A stretch of 64,000 nucleotides of DNA from Corythucha ciliata (lineage: Eukaryota > Arthropoda > Insecta > Hemiptera > Tingidae): positions 57,451,952 to 57,515,951 of the forward strand of contig CM075941.1 of the NCBI GenBank assembly GCA_038030265.1. Direction: 5' to 3'. The notes below the pieces were generated by a model. The model had not been told where the DNA came from. It saw nothing but the letters and a program-made list of their open reading frames with translations, and ran no database searches. Made by a program: the position numbers and the translations under genes. Shown here piece after piece: positions 32,451 to 43,700 of the stretch. The number at the start of each line of letters is the position of its first letter. The first letter of the stretch is position 1.

Positions 32451-32900
32451 TTATTAAAAAGCATTCACGTGAGCCTCAAATAATTTGTAATTTAATACAA
32501 TAATTGATCATGAATTTAACGTTTTTTCACATCTTTAGCCATTGCATTAGCGTATTTTTTCAATTTTACGCACAAGATGACCTCCAAAAACCGCGAATTG
32601 ACTCATTTTCTCATGTTATGTCTGGATGTTGCATCAGAAAACAACTGATCGCCGCATTTTCCAAATTTTAGCCATGGTTGAGATTTTTAGATTCATTTTT
32701 GCTGCGATGGAGTGACTTTTCTCACTTTAATCCATGCATCATGGTTTTTGTCGTCTACTTAAGCCGTGGAATTTAGACAAGCTCATCGCATTATGGCGGT
32801 TTTTATCAATTTAAGGCGTAAAAGTGGCCCAAAAAAAGCGTGAATTACAGTTTTTTCACAAGTTTGGTCTGGTTTTCAACCAGAGGGATGATGGCGTATT
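32451..32900 (-). repeat. Degenerate 30-bp repeats (type i, inverted)
   Basis: Units such as TTTTTTCACATCTTTAGCCA and ATTAGCGTATTTTTTCAATTT run up to the protease C promoter. Confidence 0.55.
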
Positions 32901-32949
32901 CGCGAAGAATCAGCGTTGATGTCCAACGCCGGTCTCCTCACCTTAAACC

Positions 32950-33090
32950 TTCATCTTTATTAAACACATGATCGTGATAAATGATACACCTAATTATTTA
33001 CTTTATTTAATTGGAATCAGATAGTATTTTCTATGTTTTTAATAAAATAAAGTTATTGTGTATAGTTTTAGGAGTCAGTCACCGAAAATA
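32950..33090 (+). promoter_or_regulatory. Conserved upstream block of protease C
   Basis: ACACATGATCGTGATAAA followed by CACCTAATTATTTACTTTA and a diverged AATTGGAATCAG (32987-33020). The first word matches the A promoter exactly. The second TAATTA core is lost here. Confidence 0.5.
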
Positions 33091-34406
33091 ATGGCAATCC
33101 TTCGAGTTTTTCTCCTTCTTTCTTTCGTTCGTTGTCTGACAGGACTGGAGTGGAATGAGTCACCCTCGGACTCAATGTCGAACCAAGGAGAAGATGAAGA
33201 CGAACGTCTAAAACTTCTTTCAACGAAAATGTTTGGTCGCAAAGCAAATCGCGGAGAGTTTCCTTACATGGCGTACGTTTTCGTCACGGAAACGACATTC
33301 GAAACATTCTCGCATACGATACCTTTGGACTGCGCCTACGGTTGCGGCGGCGTCATAATATCTGTCAATCGCATTATAACCGCCTGCCACTGTCTGTGCG
33401 GCCAGGATATTTTCCCAAAAACAATTTACGCCCTCGTCGGAACTAACGACATGTTAAGAATCTGTTTTATTGACCGTTTCATATAATTATTATTACTATT
33501 ATGTCCACTTTACAGTTCCGATTTCAAGACTGGTCGGTTGTATCGAACGCAAGATTATCACTGCCATCCAAACTGCGAATTTTACTCAAATTGTTATGCA
33601 TACGACGTTGCAATGGTGCAATTCTCTGATAATAAGGATGCTTTTAACGCGGAAATAGCTTTGTCCAAGTCACCAGTCAAAGATTTTTGGATAAAAGATG
33701 CCTATTTCAAAGAATATCTTCTTGACATGCAGCGTGATGAGACGGTGTGTCATGTTCCTGGCTGGGGTCGCACCGTTTGTGCCCCTAAGTTCTTCAGTAA
33801 GGTCCAAAATGTCACAAATTTCCGTATTTTCTAATTACATTCACGAATTAGAAGAGTGGGAGGTGAATCGAACTAAATCTGATTTCTTACAAGTTATAAA
33901 AAAGAAGCTGATAATGAACGATGATTGCGAACGTGAATTGCAAAACAGCTCAGAAGCCTACGGGCTGGAAAATTACCCGGGAGCTTATAGGGTAACTGAA
34001 AATGGAAATATCTGTGCTGAAAGTGTAAGTGTTATCCCGAACCACCCAATTGTAAAGTTTAATCCAGAACCAAACAAATATTTTGTTGTGATTTTTTTTT
34101 ATAAATTCTTGCCAGATTGAGTATGGACAGTTCGAAAGAGCGGGAGATACGGGTGGACCTCTTATTTGCAGAGGTCGAATTGTTGGTATCGCGTCACGTA
34201 GCTATCACAACCTCAAGAGTCGTCGTCACATCATGACGTACACTACGTTTGATAAGATCGGCTTGTGGAAACCAGTACAACCCCAAGGAGACAAAGAAAA
34301 ACTTTTCTTTAGAAAAAAAACTAAGGCAAGCGGCGAGAGATGTTTTAGACGAACGTTCGCAGTCGTGATAGGATGTCTGGTAATACATGCGACGCATTTT
34401 CAATAA
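33091..34406 (+). CDS. Secreted chymotrypsin-fold protease homologue C
   Basis: Exons 33091-33452, 33516-33796, 33852-34024 and 34116-34406 (introns 63, 55 and 91 nt, phases 2,1,0) give 368 residues. The ATG used by A and B as first start is GTG here (33058), so translation must begin at the Met opening the signal peptide (MAILRVFLLLSFVRCLTG). An acidic pro-region (NQGEDEDERLK) precedes STK-MFGRKANRGEFPYMAY. Catalytic positions are His100 (TACHCLCG), Asp151 (YAYDVAMV) and Thr284 (AGDTGGPLIC). It shares extra cysteines (CHPNC, SNCYAY) with B. The tail is basic (KKTKASGERCFRR). The gene lies inverted relative to A and B. The stop overlaps AATAAA. Confidence 0.88.
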
Positions 34407-34419
34407 AACTATTTTTTAT

Positions 34420-35180
34420 TGAGTGAGCATGAAGGTGCGCTTACACTTGAGAGTTACCACGTGCGACAACACTCGAGAGCGCTTGTAGGGGTGTTTTTTA
34501 GACGTGAGGGCTGAAAAACGCCGGGAGCTGCAGGAGTGCTTCTCTTCAGGGAAACAGTGCCGAGGGGGAGCAGGGTTAGGCAGCTGCCCTCCCCTAGACT
34601 TGAAAGCGTAAATTTAGTGGGGCCTCAACTGGGGAATCAACTGTTTCGTCCTCCTGGTTGGCCTTTTTGAGTGATTAAAACATGAGACATTTAGTGCTTT
34701 GGGATCCAAACCTAAGAAATTTGGGCTTTGAAAGGGCTAACCCACAAAAATCATATTTTGATGTGCTCGATGGGCATTTTGGTTCAGATGGAAAAGTACA
34801 TTTTCATGGCATACTCTTGCTCTTCCCCTCTGTCCCTCTGTGTGGGTTTCTGCTCTGAATACGCAATTTTAATGTACAATGTAGGCAATTAAACATCTAA
34901 CACGTCGTTTAAACTGTGTCGTTATAGGCCTCAAATTATTCAGATAAATTAACCCAAGAGAAGAGAATTTCATGAAGTGGCGGTAAATTTGGTGAATAAT
35001 TTTGAATTTTAGCCTCAAAAATCGTATTTTTTCACATTTGGCCATAACGGATTTTCGAGGGGGGGGGGAATCTGAACTCCTCAGGTTCTTGCTCCCCCAA
35101 TGACGGCTGACTTCTGCCGCCACTGATTGGTGAACTTCTGAAAATGCCCGAAAAGAACATGCCCGCAGTAGCGTACCGAT
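34420..35180. other. Spacer downstream of protease C
   Basis: No gene. GGCGGATCCAAGGGAGGGGC and GGCCATGGCCCCTCACTTGA at about 35185-35230 resemble ends of non-autonomous hAT-type elements. A 10-base G run lies at 35059-35068. Confidence 0.4.
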
Positions 35181-35189
35181 GTCAGTGGC

Positions 35190-36430
35190 GGATCCAAGGG
35201 AGGGGCCATAGGGGCCATGGCCCCTCACTTGAAGTCGCGAGGTCACTTTCGCATAAACATAATCAAAAGTACCTCCCAAAATCTAACGAGGGAATGTCAC
35301 ATTCTCAAATTTTAGGATGAAAGGTTCTGTTCTGAGACAGACGAGATTTTACTAGTCCCCACGATGCGTTATCAACAGAAAAATACTGTGCCCTGAACGG
35401 CCCAGAAATGAATATTTCACCTCATGGTCTTCGGTATCAGCCGATTATATTGACTCAAGGGTCACCCAGTAAGAGCGGACGGTGACAAAACAAAAATGTT
35501 GTCTCAATTTTCGGTTTCCCTGTGTAGAGAAACCCCAAAATAGAAAGATTCAGCCGCCGATCGTGTTTCGCTCTACTAGAAATGGCTTGACAGCCATTGG
35601 CTGCTTTAAAATAGCCAAACTACGGCTATTCCGACCATAAAAACAGCTAAACTGACTGCAATCACACCCCAAAGTGGTTAAACTGACGATCCTAGCAAAT
35701 GGCTGAACTGACTATATTCGCGCCAAGAAAATTGCCAAACCGGAAATTCCCGCTCTAAAAAATAGTCAAACGGACTTGAAGCGGCCTAAAAATGGTTAAA
35801 CTGTCGCTAAAAATGGCTAAATCAACTATTTGTGCGCCAAAAATAACAAAATCAACCATTTGCGCGCCAAAACTGGCAATTCGCGCGCCAAAATTGGCCA
35901 ATACTGATCATATGCGTCTCTGGCTTGACAGACCATATTCGCGTTCCAAAAACCGCTAAACTGACTACTCGCACCCAGAAAATGCCTAAAAGATTATTCC
36001 GACCCTGAAAAGTGCAAAATCGACCATTCGCGAGCAACGAATGGTGAAACTGACCATTCTTTGCTTTTGGCTTGACGTGACTATTTTTATGGCCTGAATA
36101 ATGGCAAAAATGACGATTAGTGCCTTGAAAATGACTAAATTGACTGAATTCACGCTCTAAAAATGACGAAACTGACTTTACGAGCCCACATTTCGTGCCC
36201 TAAAATGCCTGAACACGTGATTCCAGCGTGGAAAATGGCTAAACACGCAATGCCTGCTGTAAAAAAAAAGGGCAAAACTGACGATTCTTGCCTTTAAAAT
36301 ATCGCACTGGCTAATATTCACTTGTTATTACGTATAAATGACCAGACAATTTGCACTTTGTAAATGGCAAACATGACCATTCGCAACCTAAAAATGGTAT
36401 GACGGACTATTTGCACCACACAAATGACAA
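35190..36430 (+). repeat. Repeat block (type ii) that recurs inverted at 48-49 kb
   Basis: 35230-35560 is unique-looking sequence. 35560-36430 is an array of units such as AAAATGGCTAAACTGACTATTCGCGCC, about 30 bp each. The whole block back to about 35225 is mirrored at about 47990-49040 (for example GTGACCTC, CAATTTTCGGTTTCC and CTTTTGGCTTGACGTGACTA). No gene. Confidence 0.75.
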
Positions 36431-36860
36431 AACTGGCTGTTTGCTCCGTAAGTCGTCAATATACTGCACTTGCGCCATTTTTAAATGACGCCATTCATGT
36501 CACGCCCGATGTGATTTGCTGCTGGGATCATGGCCCCCTCCTTGAGCCAACTCCAGAACCCTGCACCTCCGGCTTCATAATTGTGCGCTTGCGAAGTACT
36601 GTGAAAAGGAACGATATACTTCACCAACGTAAAGTGAAACGGACCCTTACTCTCCATGAAATTGGGTACACCGGCGGGCCTAATCATCCAGTATACGTCA
36701 ATGAAAGCTTGACGGGATATAATCGATGGCTTCTTGCCATGGCAAGGAAGAAAAAAAATGGAGGGCCTCCTCGAGTTCGTTTGGGTCGCCAGCGGCAAAG
36801 TATTGGTCAAGAAGAAGGAGGGCCATCAAGCTTTTCATGTCAGGAAGCCGGAAGACCTGG

Positions 36861-39666
36861 ATAGATGGAGTGCATAGCTGCTGGGATTGGCGTTTCTTCT
36901 CTAATTTCGACGAATTTCTTCAAATTATTTATGCTGATATAATTTGTGTGTCAGAAACTTGGCTAAATTCAAATATTAAAGATGAGGACGTCGGTGTGAG
37001 AGGATATATGTTATTTCGGAAGGATAGGGCTGATAGGCGAGGAGGAGGGGTGGCGTGCTATGTTAGGAGGGTTTTTTGGCAGGCTCGAATTACATTTGCG
37101 TCAATTGATGATAACCCGGTCGATCTTTTGTGTATGGATGTGCGTTCTTCTGACGTTAGCGTTGGTGTTTGTATTGTTTATAGGCCACCGCACAAACCAT
37201 TTGGTACTTTATTGGAAGAATCGCTGTCGGCCAGTCGTGCTACGTACAGCCATTTTTTCCCGGTTGGTGATATGAATGTCAGGATGAATGATGCAAGCAG
37301 TTCTGAGACCAAGACATTCTACAACTTGCTATTCTCATTTGATTTGCATCTGGTACCATATGAACCAACGTGTCACTGAACAGAGGTTGGTTCATGGCTG
37401 GACATTGTGGCCTTTGCTGGCGAGCACGATGAGCAGGGGGATGAGTATGGACAAATAGCAGACCGTTTCCTTTCGGATCATGACATAATATATCTGTCGT
37501 ACTCTATCAAGCAAGAAGTCTCAAAATTTGTCTCAGTATTTAGACCAAACTTTCGTAGGGTTGAAGCGTCCGTTCTGATTGATGAGCTGGATAGGAAGAA
37601 TTGGGTTTCCATAGGGTCTGAGCCTTCCATTGATGGAAAAGTAGCGATTTTCAACGACGCTTTGTCTGAAGTGCTTGAAAAACATACTCCTACTGTTGTG
37701 ATCAGGAAGGGAGGGCGTTCTCCTGCGCCTTGGATCACACGTGAACTAAGAGCAATGATAAAAGAAAAAGAAGTGCTACGGCGTCGTTTCAGAAGAAGTC
37801 GCTGTGTTGAGGCATGGAAAAGATATCAGAGAGCTCGAAATAATGCAACTCAATCACTGAGACGAGCTAAAAATGAATTTTTTTATGCGGAGTTGAGAGC
37901 TGAGAATGATTTCAAAACGTTATGGAATAAGCTCAGGAGCCTGAGAGCAGTCAGGGGTAAAACAAATGTCGTTGAGTTACCCGGAAATACTGATGCTATG
38001 AATGAGTATTTCGTTACTTCGGCCCAGAGTACTTTGGCAATACCAATGGAGTTACCCCAGATTCCGTTTGATGACGGCAATTTTTATTTCTCTGATGTCT
38101 CGCCTGACGATGTCATTGGTGCCCTCTCAAAATGCAAATCGGACGCGAGAGGGGCAGATGGGTTTAGTGCATCGGAGTTGAGGAAATGTCTCCCAGCTCT
38201 TATGAATCCCCTTTTGCATATTTTTAACTGCTCCCTGCAAAGCTCGACTTTTCCGGAAGACTGGAAGAGGTCGCTTATTGTGCCTAAACCAAAGATTGGC
38301 CGGCCTTCTGCGTTTAAGGACTTCCGACCAATCGCTATCCTCAGTGCTGTTTCAAAGGTGCTAGAGAGGATTGTATATGCCCAGCTATACGCGTTTCTGC
38401 ACAATAATAATAAATTTGATGAATATCAGTCTGGCTTTAGGCCTAATCACAGCACCCAAACGGCGCTTCTCAAAGTGACTCATGACATTACCGAGGTGTG
38501 AGGCCATTGAGGAAAAAAAAGTAACAATTTTAGTGGTCCTTGACTTTAGCAAGGCTTTTGATAGAGTGGATCATGCTGAACTTCTGCACAAACTTGGAAG
38601 CCTTGGGATTTCTACTAGTGTATTGGCTTGGATAAAGTCCTACCTGTCGGAACGAAGACAGGCTGTAGTGTGCCCCAAGACCCGTGAGATGTCTGAATAC
38701 AGGTGGGTGAATTCTGGAGTGCCACAGGGTGGGGTGCTCGCACCTCCATTTTTTAGTGTGTATGTAAACGATCTACCTCAATGTTTGAAAAAATGCAAGT
38801 ATCACATTTTCGCTGATGATGTGAAAATATATTACTCCTTTGCTGTATCCGAATACGAGGAGGCTCTTAAGTACGTAAATCAAGACCTAGAATATATTTC
38901 GAACTGGGCGGCTCGGAACAGCCTGAGAGTAAATGCTGAAAAGTCAAAGGCTCTACTGGTTGGGTCACGCAGTTATGTCGCTGAACTTCAGCAGTTTCTA
39001 CCAAATCTTTTGATGGAGGGTAAGCCTATAATGTGGCATAATAGGGTAGTTTACCTTGGTGTGAACATAGACTCAATGCTTGCATGGGGAGATCAGATAT
39101 CGAAAATCAGGGCCAACATTTTCTGTACACTCTCTCAGTTGTCGTCGGTGAGAGAGGCTCTTCCCTTGGATGTAAAAATACATTTGGTGAGGACTTTGAT
39201 TTTCCCTTGCCTAGACTACTGCTGCATAGTTTATGATAGTCTATCGTCTGAGCTGAATCTAATGCTGGAGCGAGCGCTAAATGCGTCTATCAGGTTTATA
39301 TATAACCTTGAATTCAGTTGTCATATTTCTCCCTACTATGATAAGTTAAAGTGGAAGAGGCCTGCTTTACGAAGAGAATATATATTTGGGTGCTTCCTAT
39401 ATAAACTTTTTATGACGGGATATCCCAAATACTTACGGAAGCTTTTTAAGTTCAAAGAAAGTAATGCTCGTAGGCGATCGCCAAGAACATGTCCTTTGGA
39501 CCTGGAGGTGCCTCTCCACCGAACCTCGTCGTTTCAAAGAGGATTTGTGGTCCGAGCGGGTCAGGTTTGGAATTCTATTCCTCCAGAGAAACGGAAATGT
39601 AATGGTCTAGACCTATTCAGGAGAAAATATAGGTCCCATCTGCTGGACACACGTGTGCTGTCTTAG
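36861..39666 (+). pseudogene. LINE ORF2: endonuclease and reverse transcriptase
   Basis: The endonuclease begins with FDEFLQIIYADIICVSETWL, then RRGGGVACYVR, CIVYRPPHKPF and FPVGDMNVRMND (the GDxN position is GDMN). After an in-frame TGA (37377-37379) it continues with FLSDHDIIYLSYSI. RT motifs follow: KPKIGRPSAFKDFRPIAILS, YQSGFRPNHSTQTAL, LVVLDFSKAFDRVDH, VPQGGVLAPPFFSVYVNDLP and FADDVKIYY (catalytic Asp pair). The C-terminal block reads FVVRAGQVWNSIPPEKR. Near 38497 seven bases (GTGTGAG) between ACCGAG and GCCATTGAG shift the frame. The stop is at 39664-39666. Confidence 0.85.
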
Positions 39667-40285
39667 TGAAGAAAGCATATTTAGGAACAAAGGAGGGGAA
39701 AAAGAGCTTGTCCATGGCCTGCCGCTCTGTCTCACTGTACTTAGGTGTGGGTATGTGTATGTGCGCGTGTGTACGTATGTATTGATAATTAATTTAAAGA
39801 AGGAAAAAAAGCATGAACTCCTGCGCTCTCCGACTCGGCGGTCGGCTGCTGTGTCTCGCATGTCTGAGGCAAGGTTGGCATATTTGTTTTCCCACGACAT
39901 GCTTCCCGGTGCATGCTTGCTAATTTATTTCAATTTGTTTGAAGACATTTATTGGTTTTTTGTTTATTTATTTATTTTGTTATCAGTTGTTAAAGAAAAA
40001 TATTTGTGTGCATATTATTATCTTGATGCATACACTATTTCAAAATTTCTGTATATTTAGCTAGATTTTACAAAGTCATAAGCCTATTATAGTTATGTAT
40101 AAATATGATTTTATTCTTTTTGATCGACTCTTAAGTTATGTTATTATTATATTTCACTTTTGTTAAAATAATGTGTTGGTTGAAATCTCGTAAAGGTGGG
40201 CCCCAGATGGTTATGCCATAGAGCCCGAAATTAGAGTGTTCATGTATAAAGTGTGCTTTTGAAATAAATTCAAATTCAAATTAGG
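39667..40285 (+). other. 3' UTR and tail of the LINE
   Basis: Non-coding, with TATTTATTTATTTTG-like AT tracts and the AAATTC repeat tail. No other gene is visible. Confidence 0.6.
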
Positions 40286-40287
40286 TT

Positions 40288-40465
40288 TATGAGACCCTTG
40301 GGCATTTACCACTATAAAACGTGCCAAGGGGGTCAAAAAGATAAGGGCGGGAGCAAGGTTGAACGCGCCGATTTTCGCGTTCATCGCATCCAAAACTGTG
40401 GTGGTACTTGATGGGGGTCATGGCCCCCTCCTTGAGCAAACTCTGGATCCGCGCCTGACCGATGT
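40288..40465 (-). repeat. Dispersed repeat, copy 1 (hAT-like end)
   Basis: Read on the minus strand it starts CAGGCGCGGATCCAGAGTTT, then GCTCAAGGAGGGGGCCATGA, and is about 85 percent identical by eye to 44812-45000. A further fragment of the same end is at 36530-36560. The GCGGATCC-GGGGCCATG start is common in hAT-type MITEs. Confidence 0.6.
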
Positions 40466-40479
40466 AGGGGCGATGGGGA

Positions 40480-42880
40480 GTAGACCGCCCCGGGCCCCCT
40501 GTCAGGCGGGGCCCCCTGAAAAGCTTGAAATACGGAAAAATGAGGATTTGGAATGAGGACAGCGATTTGGCTCCTTTCTAAGAATTTCATTCAATATCAG
40601 ACCTGGAGAATGTAACGTTACAAGTGATATCAGCAAAGAGTGTCGGCTGACTATTCGATTGAGCCCCTGAGAGTGCTATTCTAGTGGTTGAAATACAGAA
40701 ATTTGTGCCTTCTTTAAGAGAAAGTCGTGGAAAATGTAGAGAAAACGGACCGTCCCCAGTTTCGCTAGGTCTTTAAGCGCACTAATGTACTGATCGGCAA
40801 TTTACAACTGGCTGACGCGGCAAAAACTTGGGAAAAACCCCAACATTCGTGACTATAACTGCGAAAAAGCGCTGATTCGTGGTATCACGATGCAACTTTC
40901 AGACAGAAATTGAGAAAAAAATCGTCGATTCCGCGGATAAAATGTAGAAATCAATGTAAAAGTGTTGTTTTTGGGCCAAGCCCGCAGCTACAATTGCGAA
41001 TACACGCTACTAATTCAAGGCTGTACAAGTAAAAAAAAACATCGCGACTAATATTGATAAAACAACGCTAATACGGATTAAAAATGGGCCAAAATGGAAA
41101 ATTCACATCTAAAATGGCGAAAAATCATCCATTCGCATATGAAAAAAAGAGAATAGATATGCTCGCTGAAAAATTATCAGAAATCGTTATTTCACAGATG
41201 AAATGGAGAAAAATCACTAATTCGCAGTTAAAATATTCGCGAATATGACAATGAAGAAAATCACTAATCGACAAAACGCAAATCCGTCTAGCTTCGGAAA
41301 GATTCGAGGCTCAAACTGAGAAGCAGCGCTAATCCATAGCAGAAATTAGAAACAAATTGCTTATGCGGGTCTAAAATCTAAAAAAACAACGCGGCTAAAA
41401 TTGAAAAAAAATATATATTAATTAGGGCGGCTAACATTGAGAAAAACACTAATTTTCAACTCAAACTGTGAAAAAGTGCTAATTCGCTGCTAAAAATGAA
41501 AAAAAATGGCTTATCTGTAGCTGAAATTGAGGAAAACGGTAATTCGTGGCTAAAATTGAGGAAAATCATCAATAGAAACGATGGAAACCCTGCTGCGCTG
41601 CTAAAATTGAGAAAAAGCGCTAACCCGCGGCTAAAATTGGTGAAAATCACCAAATCTTGAAGAATTGTGAAAAACTCTTCTGTTCGAGGCTAAAATTAAA
41701 CAATAAACGCTAATCTATAGCAACAATTGAAGAAAAAATGACAATGCGGGATTAAAATAAAAATAAAATAAAATAAAATAAAAAACCGCATCCAATATTG
41801 AAAAGTTCACTATTAATAGCCCGGCACAAATAAATAAAATTTCTAATTTTCAGTTCCAATAGGGGAAAATGCTATTCCCGGCTAAAAATTGAGAGAATTC
41901 GCAAATTCACAGGCTAGAAAAGCTTCTACGTAGCCACAATTGAAAAAAGCGCTAGTTCACGGCTATAATTGAGAAAAAAAATTCGCTGATAGAGTGTGTT
42001 GGAATTCCTAATTCCGCCATCTCGTCTTCTGAGGACAACTTTGTGGCTAAAATTGAGGAAAACGACAAATTCATGACTATAAGTAAAATAATACAAATAA
42101 TAATAATAATTCATGGCTAGAACTGAGAAGAAGCGCTGACTCATAGTTAAAATTTAAAAAAAAGCTAATACGCTGTCAAAAATGGAAAAATCGCCAATTT
42201 GCACTTCAGCGAAATTCGCTAATTCACGGGTTAGAAACTGTAGGCTGAAATCTAGGAAAATCACAAATTCACGGCTAAAATCGAGAAAATTTTAAATTTG
42301 CGTCAAAAACTGTAAATACGTTAATTCGCGGCTTCCTCTCGGTCAACTTTGAGGCTTAAATTGAGAAAAAGCGCCAATTTATGGCTATGGGTGAAAAACC
42401 CGCAAATTCGTGGCTAAAACTGAGATAAAATCGCCAATCCGTAGCGTATGGTTATGTTGAACAAAAAAAAAAAGCTAACTTGTCGTAAATATTTAGAAAA
42501 AAACCGCTATTTTGCGGCTAATATTGAGTAAAACGCTAATTTTCAGCTTTAACTGAGTAAAGTGCTAATTCCCTGGCCCCTGCTGGAAAAAACCGCTAAT
42601 TTGCCACTAAAATTATCGTGGTAAACCCAACTCGAGGAAAGTTAAGAAACATTGCTGATTCACGGGAAGAAAAAAGCTACTTTGTTTCTGGTGGTGGGGG
42701 GGGGGATTACCCCTCTAATTTGCGCTTAATTGTGGCGAAAAGCGCTCATTCACGGCTAAAATGGAGAAATCCGCGGCTTAAACTTGGCATAAGCGCTGCT
42801 TGGCGTGGAAACAGCGGTAATTTGCCTAAAATAAGGAAATGGCCTTGGCTGAAATTATAAAAAGGCCTTTGAGGTTACCT
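40480..42880 (+). repeat. Largest degenerate 30-bp repeat array (type i)
   Basis: From about 40850 the sequence is a near-continuous series of units CGCTAATTCGCGGCTAAAA plus TTGAGAAAA, typically 29-31 bp. Examples are 41477-41566. (AAAAT)n at 41757-41785 and a 10-base G run at 42696-42705 interrupt it. 40480-40850 is spacer. No gene. Confidence 0.75.
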
Positions 42881-43700
42881 CAAAGGCCTCACCAAAAAGG
42901 CCTCTTGATGATTTTCGCCCCGGGCCCCACAATACGTGTAGGTTCGCCTGTGCATGCCCGCTCCGAAAGTAGCTAAATCGACAATTGGCGCGCCAAAAAT
43001 GACCATTCTCGTGCCTAATGTGACCAAATACGCGCTTTTGGCTTTGACAGATTAATAATCGAGGTCCTGAAAACGGCAAAAATTACTTCAAGTGCCCCGG
43101 AAATGCTTAAAAAGATTATTCCTGCCCTTATAATGCGAAATCGACAAATTTGGGTTCCAAGATTTGTAGAATTCATGGCCTTGGCTTGATGTACTATTTG
43201 AAGTTTTGAACCCTAAAAATTGCTATACTGACTTTACGAGCTCTAAAAATAGATAAACTGACGGATCGCGCTCTAAAATGCCTGAATAAGTGACTCCTGC
43301 TGCCCTAAAAATGGCAAAATCGGCGGTTCGAGCGCCGTAAACTGCCAAGCTGACTGTTCTCGCCTTGGTTTTGCATGGGAAAGTACTATTCGCGCCTATA
43401 AAAGGAAAAACTGACTGAAAGTGCCCGAAAAATGAAAATAATGGCTATTCAAGCCTTGAAAACGTCTAAACTGACTCTACATGCCCTGAAAATAGCTAAA
43501 TGAGTGCCTAAGCTGGCAATTCCTGCTCTAATAACGGCAAAACAGACTATTCATGCCATGAAAATATCACGCTGGCTATTTCTCCCTATAAAATGACCAT
43601 GATGACAATTGGCGCACTAGAAATGGCAAACTGACTATTCGCACTCTACGAAAATGGTAATTAACGCTTTATAAATTGTCAAATTGATTATTTGCGCCCT
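42881..43700 (+). repeat. Degenerate 30-bp repeats (type ii)
   Basis: Units such as CTAAAAATGGCAAAACTGAC and ATTCGCGCCCT, the same type as 35560-36430 but more diverged. GAGGTTACCTCAAAGGCCTC marks the switch from type i to type ii. Confidence 0.65.

Larger units (their letters stand above)
36850..40285 (+). mobile_element. Jockey/CR1-like non-LTR retrotransposon, nearly intact ORF2
   Basis: The 5' end is truncated just before the endonuclease, so ORF1 is missing. ORF2 is followed by a 3' UTR of about 600 bp and a tail of repeated AAATTC (40266-40283). Only one in-frame stop and one frame-breaking insertion separate it from a complete endonuclease-RT frame, so the copy is young. It inserted next to the hAT-like repeat at 40290-40465. 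Confidence 0.8.

Noticed and set aside
36505..36525. GATGTGATTTGCTGC shared with the BEL remnant at 45345-45365
   Set aside because: The match is only about 15-17 bases with no flanking similarity, so chance or a tiny shared repeat cannot be excluded.
36424..36864. 146-codon open frame before the LINE
   Set aside because: No domain is recognised; it crosses a repeat boundary and a hAT-like repeat fragment and overlaps the LINE start in another frame.
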